NCBI GenBank assembly: GCA_030531025.1
Contig: JAUMTV010000055.1
Span: 1-21,773 of the forward strand
Direction: 5' to 3'
Origin: Turicibacter sp.
GTDB lineage: Bacteria > Bacillota > Bacilli > MOL361 > Turicibacteraceae
DNA length: 21,773 bases
The position numbers and the translations under genes are program-made. The notes under the pieces are model-generated. The model made no database searches. It was given only the letters and a program-made list of their open reading frames with translations, and had not been told where the DNA came from. Shown here in pieces: positions 15,789-21,773 of the stretch (its first letter is position 1; the number at the start of each line of letters is the position of its first letter).

Positions 15789-16631
15789 ATGTATATTGAA
15801 AAAGTATTAAATAATAATGCATTTATATCTTTAGATGAAAATGGTGAAGAAATAATTGTAATGGGAAAAGGAATTGCTTTTGGAAAGAAAGGAAACCAAC
15901 AAGTTGATTTAACGAACTTAAATTATAAAATATTTTCGTGTAAAGATAAGAACATTAATAATAAATTAATTAGTATTGTCTCTGACTTACCACAGGAATA
16001 TATTTTGTTAACTCGTAAAATTATTTCGACATTTGAAAAAGAATATAATAAAAAGTTAAATGAAATTATTTACGTGAGTTTAACAGAACATATTCATGGT
16101 GCAATTGAACGTTATCAACAAGGAATTCAAGTTAAAAATCCATTGTTAATGGAAATCAAACGATTATTTGCTGATGAATACGAAATTGGTCGAAGAGCAT
16201 TAGAAATGATTCATCAGGATTTTGGAGTTGCATTTGAAGAAGATGAAGCAGGGTATATTGCTTATCATATTGTTAATGCTGAACTTAATAACGATATGAT
16301 AAATATTGCAAATATCACTAAAGTGATGCAGCAAGTTTTAAATGTTATTAAATATTACTTTAAAGTAGAATTTAATGAAGATTCTAGCATGTACTATCGT
16401 TTCATTACACATTTAAAATTTTTTGCACAACGTGTTTTTAGTGATGCTGTTTACGAGGAAGAAGATACTGAATTATTCTTCATTTTAAAAGAAAAGTATC
16501 ATGAGAGTTATGGATGTGTTCTAAAAATAAAAGAGTTAATCGAGCATGAATATAATTATGATTTATCATTAGAGGAGCAATTATATTTAATGATTCATAT
16601 CGAACGAATTAGAGCAAAAGCAACAATTTAA
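15789..16631 (+). CDS. licT: LicT/BglG-family transcription antiterminator
   Basis: This is a 280-residue RNA-binding antiterminator for the beta-glucoside operon. The N-terminal CAT domain (about 1-55) recognises the RAT. PRD1 (about 65-170) and PRD2 (171-280) carry the four regulatory histidines at H101, H160, H208 and H270, each one residue on from LicT H100, H159, H207 and H269. In the family, the cognate PTS permease phosphorylates PRD1 and inactivates the protein when substrate is absent, while HPr phosphorylates PRD2 and activates it when preferred sugars are scarce. ATG 15789 has an AGGAGAGG site upstream. The gene lies between two RAT-like elements (15686 and 16680), as bglG does in E. 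coli, so it probably controls its own expression and that of the downstream genes. Confidence 0.94.
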   Translation: MYIEKVLNNNAFISLDENGEEIIVMGKGIAFGKKGNQQVDLTNLNYKIFSCKDKNINNKLISIVSDLPQEYILLTRKIISTFEKEYNKKLNEIIYVSLTEHIHGAIERYQQGIQVKNPLLMEIKRLFADEYEIGRRALEMIHQDFGVAFEEDEAGYIAYHIVNAELNNDMINIANITKVMQQVLNVIKYYFKVEFNEDSSMYYRFITHLKFFAQRVFSDAVYEEEDTELFFILKEKYHESYGCVLKIKELIEHEYNYDLSLEEQLYLMIHIERIRAKATI

Positions 16632-16644
16632 TGTAGTTAATAAC

Positions 16645-16662
16645 GCTGGATAATCCACCAGC
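16645..16662 (+). other. Small hairpin between licT and the second RAT
   Basis: GCTGG (16645-16649) pairs with CCAGC (16658-16662) over an 8-base loop, followed by TTATTATATAT rather than a T run. It could be a weak terminator or processing site. It is also enclosed by a possible GTAGTTA/TAACTAC pairing (16633-16639 with 16686-16692) that would compete with RAT2 folding. Confidence 0.35.
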
Positions 16663-16679
16663 TTATTATATATAAAGTA

Positions 16680-16727
16680 AGATTGTAACTACGCTATAGA
16701 TGAAAATCTATATATGTAGGCAAAACT
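16680..16727 (+). promoter_or_regulatory. Second, elongated RAT-like element (RAT2) before the PTS gene
   Basis: The flanks match a RAT, with 5' AGATTGTAACTAC and 3' GTAGGCAAAACT. Relative to RAT1, the base pairs change together: outer GG/CC becomes AG/CT, and CTG/CAG becomes CTAC/GTAG (16689-16692 with 16716-16719). This covariation supports a real structure. The apical loop is replaced by a 7-bp hairpin, TATAGAT/ATCTATA (16695-16701 with 16706-16712), capped by GAAA, making the element 48 rather than 29 bases. I find no GC-rich complement of its 3' arm and no T-tract downstream, so no ordinary terminator is evident. Confidence 0.65.
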
Positions 16728-16761
16728 TCATTTTATTTTCAAATGAATGGAGGAAGAAAAA

Positions 16762-20098
<3,337 letters not shown>

Positions 20099-20152
20099 TT
20101 ACGATAGACATTTTCAAAAGAGTTATCCAATCATCATTTGAAATTAAAAAGA

Positions 20153-20183
20153 AAAAGACGCTGTTTTAAAAACGGCGTCTTTT
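20153..20183 (+). terminator. Bidirectional terminator between the glucosidase gene and the DUF2651-like gene
   Basis: A 13-bp stem, with one G-U pair, joins 20153-20165 to 20171-20183 around a 5-base loop, with A on the left and T on the right. It lies between converging genes (stops at 20098 and 20188) and should end transcription from both sides. Confidence 0.9.
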
Positions 20184-20187
20184 CATG

Positions 20188-20499
20188 TTAAGCGATCTTT
20201 ATAAAAGATAGCACCATCCATCCAAATAAGAGGAGCACTACAATGGCAATGAGAACTTTAACTATTTTTTGATTAACTGTTTTAGATTTACATCCAATAA
20301 GTGTTCCTAAGAAAGCTAAAATAGTATAAACAAATACCCAGATTAAAAAACTACTATTAAATACGGTAAAGGTTAGAATGAGCCAAAGTAAGAAAAGAAA
20401 GCTCACTACTAAGCTAGCTTTTTTAAAAATAACCTGACCGATGATTCCGATTAGAAATGATAATAAAGGAAAAAGCAATAAAACGAGTAAAAATTCCAT
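20188..20499 (-). CDS. Small integral membrane protein, DUF2651-like
   Basis: This 103-residue protein is almost entirely hydrophobic, with three or four membrane segments (about 2-24, 28-46, 50-68 and 80-101) and a short basic stretch (KSKTVNQKIVK) before the last. The pattern, including FLLWLILTFTVFNSSFLIWVFVYTILAF (about residues 35-62), recalls the DUF2651 (YbeF-like) family of Bacillus membrane proteins, from memory. Function is unknown. ATG 20499 follows seven consecutive G on the minus strand (20506-20512). A TATAAT (20538-20533) upstream may be its -10 box, without a good -35. It has its own terminator. Confidence 0.75.
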   Translation of the reverse strand: MEFLLVLLLFPLLSFLIGIIGQVIFKKASLVVSFLFLLWLILTFTVFNSSFLIWVFVYTILAFLGTLIGCKSKTVNQKIVKVLIAIVVLLLFGWMVLSFIKIA

Positions 20500-20595
20500 A
20501 AAATGCCCCCCCTTTAACGAACCTTTTAGTCTATTATATAATTAAAAACTATATTTAGGGAAATAAATTTATCATCCTTAAATATAAGAGAATTT

Positions 20596-21360
20596 TTAAT
20601 ATTGATCTTCTCCCATCAACCATTTCCCATCGTGATTTTCAAAGATAATTTGTTTCGTATAGTCATTGGCAAGAGATTTTGAAAAGTTATTATTATGATC
20701 AACAATATCGTATTCATTGATTGCGATTTCTGAAAACAGTCCCTCAAAGTCATCGAGCACCGAATAGTTAGCATAATCACGACGATAGCATGTGGTCACT
20801 AAGTTTTTAGTTAAGCGCATTTCCCAAGCTGAAATAGGTTTTTCATCATATCCAAGCACCCCATAGATAAAATCACACATGCCATAGCCATGATCAAAGA
20901 ATGCTTCGCATACAACATGCCCATGATAAGCTTTATTCACATTTGCAAGATGAACGATTCTTGTCGGAATATCGTTACACTGTAACAAGACACAGCCGAC
21001 TCTTACCATATCCGCACACCAATCGGTTCCACGAATCAGAATCTCTTTTTCTGTCCCACCAAACGTCATGTCTAAAAAATCAACATCATAATTCAATGCA
21101 ATTTGTGACGTGAAGTTTAAAACATTTTTAATCGTATCAATTGGCTGATCAGCTCTAAATTGTTGAGCGAACTCAAATAACTCATGTTTCGTTACATCTT
21201 CGTTAATTTTAGGAATTCGTTCATAAAAAAATGACAGTGATTCTTCATCAACAAGAATCATTTCCTTTAAAAATTGATGATCAATCGAATCGATGTCATG
21301 TAAATCATTTCTTAACATCACTCCGTATGCTTTTCCAAATACATCGTATCCACGTTTCAT
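20596..21360 (-). CDS. Transglutaminase-like superfamily protein
   Basis: This 254-residue protein has no signal peptide or membrane segment, so it is probably cytoplasmic. A Cys-His-Asp triad fitting the transglutaminase-like fold is visible: C115 in GTDWCADMVRV, H148 in HGHVVCEAFF, and D163 in GMCDFIYG, with the expected 15-residue His-Asp gap. The segment LLQCNDIPTRIVHL between Cys and His is also typical. Bacterial members include peptidases and amidases as well as cross-linking enzymes, so the reaction cannot be named. The start at ATG 21360 has a GGGGGA site (21373-21369 on the minus strand). It follows the small gene 21507-21692 in the same direction but is separated from it by a terminator. 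No clear terminator is seen after its stop. Confidence 0.75.
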   Translation of the reverse strand: MKRGYDVFGKAYGVMLRNDLHDIDSIDHQFLKEMILVDEESLSFFYERIPKINEDVTKHELFEFAQQFRADQPIDTIKNVLNFTSQIALNYDVDFLDMTFGGTEKEILIRGTDWCADMVRVGCVLLQCNDIPTRIVHLANVNKAYHGHVVCEAFFDHGYGMCDFIYGVLGYDEKPISAWEMRLTKNLVTTCYRRDYANYSVLDDFEGLFSEIAINEYDIVDHNNNFSKSLANDYTKQIIFENHDGKWLMGEDQY

Positions 21361-21410
21361 TCAGTATTCCCCCAAATATAAATATGAAATAGGGCAGAGG
21401 ATATCCATAC

Positions 21411-21441
21411 AAAACGAGAGCTATTGGGCTCTCGTTTTTTT
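21411..21441 (-). terminator. Terminator downstream of the 61-residue membrane protein gene
   Basis: An 11-bp or longer stem pairs 21411-21421 with 21428-21438 (core ACGAGAGC/GCTCTCGT) across TATTGG. The T run is longer on the plus strand (to 21441), while the minus strand has a run of four T. The only genes nearby are on the minus strand, so it is assigned to them, but it could work in both directions. Confidence 0.8.
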
Positions 21442-21506
21442 CTCTTACCTGTTTTGCTTCTTTTTGCCCGTTTATAGTGTGAGTGAAATATAGAGTAGGG
21501 ATTACG

Positions 21507-21692
21507 TCAATCTTTATATTTCGTTTTGTCTTCTACTTTTTTCTTAATGAAGTTCATTTTAAAATCTTCATCGAGATAATCAGAGTTTTTATGGTGGCGA
21601 GCTTCTTTATCAAGTCCAGTCCACTTGATATAAAAATATTGTACCAAACCAAATGTAAGACCGATTAACAACAAGGCAATCAGAATTTGCAC
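21507..21692 (-). CDS. Small single-pass membrane protein of unknown function
   Basis: This 61-residue protein has one N-terminal hydrophobic segment (about 2-22) and a highly charged tail rich in Lys, Asp and Glu, likely facing the cytoplasm. I do not recognise the family. The case for a real gene is the GTG start at 21692 with a strong GAGGGGGA ribosome binding site six to seven bases away, a plausible -10 box upstream, and a terminator following the stop codon. Confidence 0.7.
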   Translation of the reverse strand: MQILIALLLIGLTFGLVQYFYIKWTGLDKEARHHKNSDYLDEDFKMNFIKKKVEDKTKYKD

Positions 21693-21726
21693 AAAACTTC
21701 CCCCTCTTTAATTGAGACCTAACTTT

Positions 21727-21732
21727 ATTATA
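21727..21732 (-). promoter_or_regulatory. Candidate -10 box for the small membrane protein gene
   Basis: TATAAT on the minus strand (21732-21727) lies about 35 bases upstream of the GTG start. No convincing -35 sequence is seen; a second AT-rich match (TATAGT) lies just upstream. Confidence 0.4.
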
Positions 21733-21748
21733 CTATATAAGTCCAGAT

Positions 21749-21773
21749 AAGTTTTTTACATCGTAAAAAACTT
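21749..21773. repeat. Perfect inverted repeat at the right edge
   Basis: AAGTTTTTTAC (21749-21759) is the exact reverse complement of GTAAAAAACTT (21763-21773), separated by ATC. It may be the terminator of a gene to the right, or the core of a longer stem cut off by the window edge. Confidence 0.6.

Noticed and set aside
16747..16761. ATG 16747 as the start of the PTS permease
   Set aside because: It overlaps the GGAGG ribosome binding site for ATG 16762, and EIIB proteins normally begin near the MDYKKLAERI segment.
20901..21668. Plus-strand frames opposite the transglutaminase-like and small membrane protein genes
   Set aside because: The minus-strand genes have ribosome binding sites and recognisable motifs; the plus-strand frames have neither.

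Overview
The window is AT-rich DNA from a low-GC, Gram-positive, spore-related member of the Bacillota. The evidence is a Firmicutes-type signal peptide, Gram-positive ribosome binding sites, LicT/RAT control of a beta-glucoside PTS, cre-like sites, an OmpR-class regulator paired with an ABC transporter, and a spore photoproduct lyase homologue. The very large mucin-protease-like exoprotein suggests a gut commensal. Turicibacter or a close relative is my guess, but the sequence alone does not prove it.

Layout. Positions 1-539 form a long leader holding a cyclic di-GMP-I (GEMM) riboswitch. Its expression platform contains a terminator and a competing antiterminator strand, and reads as an OFF switch. 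It controls 540-7862, a 2440-residue secreted M60-like zinc metalloprotease with four discoidin-like domains, three NPCBM domains, Ig-like linkers, FIVAR helices and a leucine-rich-repeat-like C terminus. At 8035-9186 is an AI-2E-family membrane transporter. Positions 9362-14414 (minus strand) encode response regulator, histidine kinase, ABC ATPase and a large two-unit FtsX-type permease, which resembles a peptide-sensing or detoxification module. A separate promoter with 11-12 bp spaced GTGAC repeats lies between the kinase and ATPase genes, and a matching GTGAC-N6-GTCAT site lies upstream of the regulator gene. At 14553-15572 is a SplB-like radical SAM protein that keeps the iron-sulfur cysteines but has Ala in place of the catalytic cysteine of the Bacillus enzyme.

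Positions 15616-20183 are a complete beta-glucoside operon: cre-like sites, promoter, RAT plus terminator, licT, a second elongated RAT, the BCA-type PTS permease and a 6-phospho-beta-glucosidase. The logic is E. coli bgl-like: the antiterminator gene is flanked by two RAT elements. The second RAT lacks a recognisable terminator, which is unusual.

Positions 20188-21692 (minus strand) carry three small, separately initiated genes: a DUF2651-like membrane protein, a transglutaminase-like protein and a 61-residue single-pass membrane protein. Several genes here use runs of four to seven G as the Shine-Dalgarno sequence. The window ends in a perfect 11-bp inverted repeat.

The most interesting items are the c-di-GMP OFF switch on a giant putative mucinase, the terminator-less second RAT, the operator pair shared by the two-component/ABC locus, and the Cys-to-Ala change in the SplB homologue. 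All domain names come from reading the sequence and from memory of the families; no database search was run.
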